Shown here: positions 39,893 to 40,569 of the stretch, in pieces
How positions within the stretch are numbered: position 1 is the stretch's first letter
Layout: each line of letters starts with the position of its first letter
Assembly: GCA_027062725.1 (NCBI GenBank)
Contig: JAMOSW010000040.1
Location: forward strand, 1-40,569
Direction of reading: 5' to 3'
DNA from: Pyrodictiaceae archaeon
GTDB lineage: Archaea > Thermoproteota > Thermoprotei_A > Sulfolobales > Pyrodictiaceae
DNA: 40,569 nucleotides
The notes under the pieces: model-generated
The model's input: only the letters and a program-made list of their open reading frames with translations
What the model was told of the DNA's origin: nothing
Databases searched by the model: none
Translations under genes and position numbers: made by a program

Positions 39893-40569
39893 ATGGCTAA
39901 ATGGATAGTCGCGTCAGCATGGCCTTACGTGAATAATGTCCCGCATCTAGGGAACCTGGTTGGCTCCATACTGTCTGCCGACGTGTACGCCCGCTATCTA
40001 AGACTTCGCGGCGAGGATGTCGTGTTTGTGAGCGGGAGCGATGAGCACGGAACACCTATAGAGATAGAGGCTATCAAGCGCGGCGTCCACCCAAAAGAGC
40101 TGACCGATCAAGCCCATGAGTATGTCTCAAAGCTATTCAGGGAATACATGATAAGCTTTGATAATTACACGCGCACAGAGAACCCCGTACACAAGGAGTT
40201 CGTACAACAGTTCTTCATGAAGCTGTACGAGAACGGCTACATCTTTGAACAGTACGATACATTGCCCTACTGTCCCCGTGACAAGATGTTCCTCCCAGAC
40301 CGCTTTGTTGTAGGAACCTGCCCCTACTGCGGCTACCCGAAGGCTCATGGTGATCAGTGTGATAACTGTGGCCGTCTACTACACCCCACTGAACTCAAGA
40401 ACCCGCGCTGTGCTATATGTGGCGGCCCCGTGGAGTTTAGGAAGACCAAGCACTGGTTCTTTGACCTACCTAAGCTACAGGACCGTATACTGAGCTGGTT
40501 GCGCGAATCCACTCTACCTCCAAACGTCAAGAACTATAGTATCAACTGGGTCGCAGAGGGTTTGAAGCC
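39893..40569 (+). CDS. metG: Methionyl-tRNA synthetase, N-terminal part (cut by window end)
   Basis: The first 225 residues of a class I synthetase, running off the window. The HIGH-type signature is [11 protein letters not shown] (11-21), with HLGN in place of HIGH as usual for MetRS. The connective peptide carries a double zinc knuckle: CPYC (143-146), CDNC (156-159) and CAIC (173-176), with Cys127 nearby. The block [16 protein letters not shown] and the late [11 protein letters not shown] are typical. ATG start after GGCGGAGGAGAGGGGG. The KMSKS region lies beyond the edge. It charges both tRNA-Met species seen in this window. Confidence 0.95.
   Translation, partial: MAKWIVASAWPYVNNVPHLGNLVGSILSADVYARYLRLRGEDVVFVSGSDEHGTPIEIEAIKRGVHPKELTDQAHEYVSKLFREYMISFDNYTRTENPVHKEFVQQFFMKLYENGYIFEQYDTLPYCPRDKMFLPDRFVVGTCPYCGYPKAHGDQCDNCGRLLHPTELKNPRCAICGGPVEFRKTKHWFFDLPKLQDRILSWLRESTLPPNVKNYSINWVAEGLK

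Noticed and set aside
39711-39908. 65-codon plus-strand frame before metG
   Set aside because: Overlaps the PfkB start and the metG start and contains the metG TATA box; no coding character.

Overview
The window looks like a chromosomal segment of a hyperthermophilic crenarchaeon, probably close to Pyrodictium/Hyperthermus (the placement is my inference). Pointers are archaeal-only proteins (TFE, PAN, MBF1, aTrm56, Taw1/Taw3, split glycine decarboxylase, BtpA, DUF2122-like), tRNA genes with bulge-helix-bulge introns, an archaeal-type initiator tRNA, genomically encoded CCA ends, frequent GTG/TTG starts, GGTG/GGAGG ribosome-binding sites and AT-rich TATA boxes. Coding is dense on both strands. 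I see no prophage, insertion sequence, CRISPR array or integrase.

Layout. 0-5.7 kb: a cut gene at the edge, an M42 aminopeptidase, TmcA (tRNA/RNA cytidine acetyltransferase), a small surface-anchored protein, a VTT/DedA membrane protein and a Mut7-C nuclease. 5.9-9.5 kb: four consecutive same-strand genes made almost only of CBS domains (14 in all). 9.6-14.9 kb: Taw3, a PhoH-like ATPase with two KH domains, a zincin-like protein, a CxxCxxCC protein, PAN and MBF1. 15.1-18.3 kb: a compact plus-strand unit hflX-trm56-tfe-C5 cytosine methyltransferase, with overlaps and a strong TATA box. 18.3-21.4 kb: a DUF2122-like protein divergent from a ribbon-helix-helix/coiled-coil protein, then S-adenosylhomocysteine hydrolase. 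21.5-22.8 kb: tRNA-Trp (intron), a winged-helix protein, tRNA-Asn and tRNA-Met(CAU). 23-28.2 kb: an orphan 338-residue protein, a beta-CASP-like hydrolase, GatC, a MetF-like protein, BtpA and thioredoxin. 28.3-32.7 kb: YjbQ, nicotinate phosphoribosyltransferase, an orphan 380-residue protein, SfsA, initiator tRNA and a minimal MGMT. 32.7-40.6 kb: Taw1, a membrane protein, tRNA-Thr (intron), a candidate C/D sRNA, gcvPA-gcvPB, a second CxxCxxCC protein, a PfkB kinase and the start of metG.

Taken together, the window is rich in RNA modification and translation functions: ac4C (TmcA), wyosine (Taw1, Taw3), Cm56 (aTrm56), five tRNAs, GatC, MetG, HflX and possible guide RNAs. AhcY removes the S-adenosylhomocysteine made by the several AdoMet-dependent enzymes. 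TFE, MBF1 and PAN add basal transcription and proteolysis.

Most notable for follow-up: the CBS tandem, a candidate C/D guide RNA at 35331-35388 whose guide could pair with the 23S peptidyl-transferase region, a PAN lacking the usual HbYX tail, a TFE zinc ribbon with Asp in place of one Cys, a PPCE (not PPCQ) cytosine methyltransferase coupled to tfe, two orphan proteins, and a tRNA-Trp/tRNA-Met pair that look like recent paralogues. I did not find a single obviously new multi-gene system. The CBS tandem is the nearest candidate.
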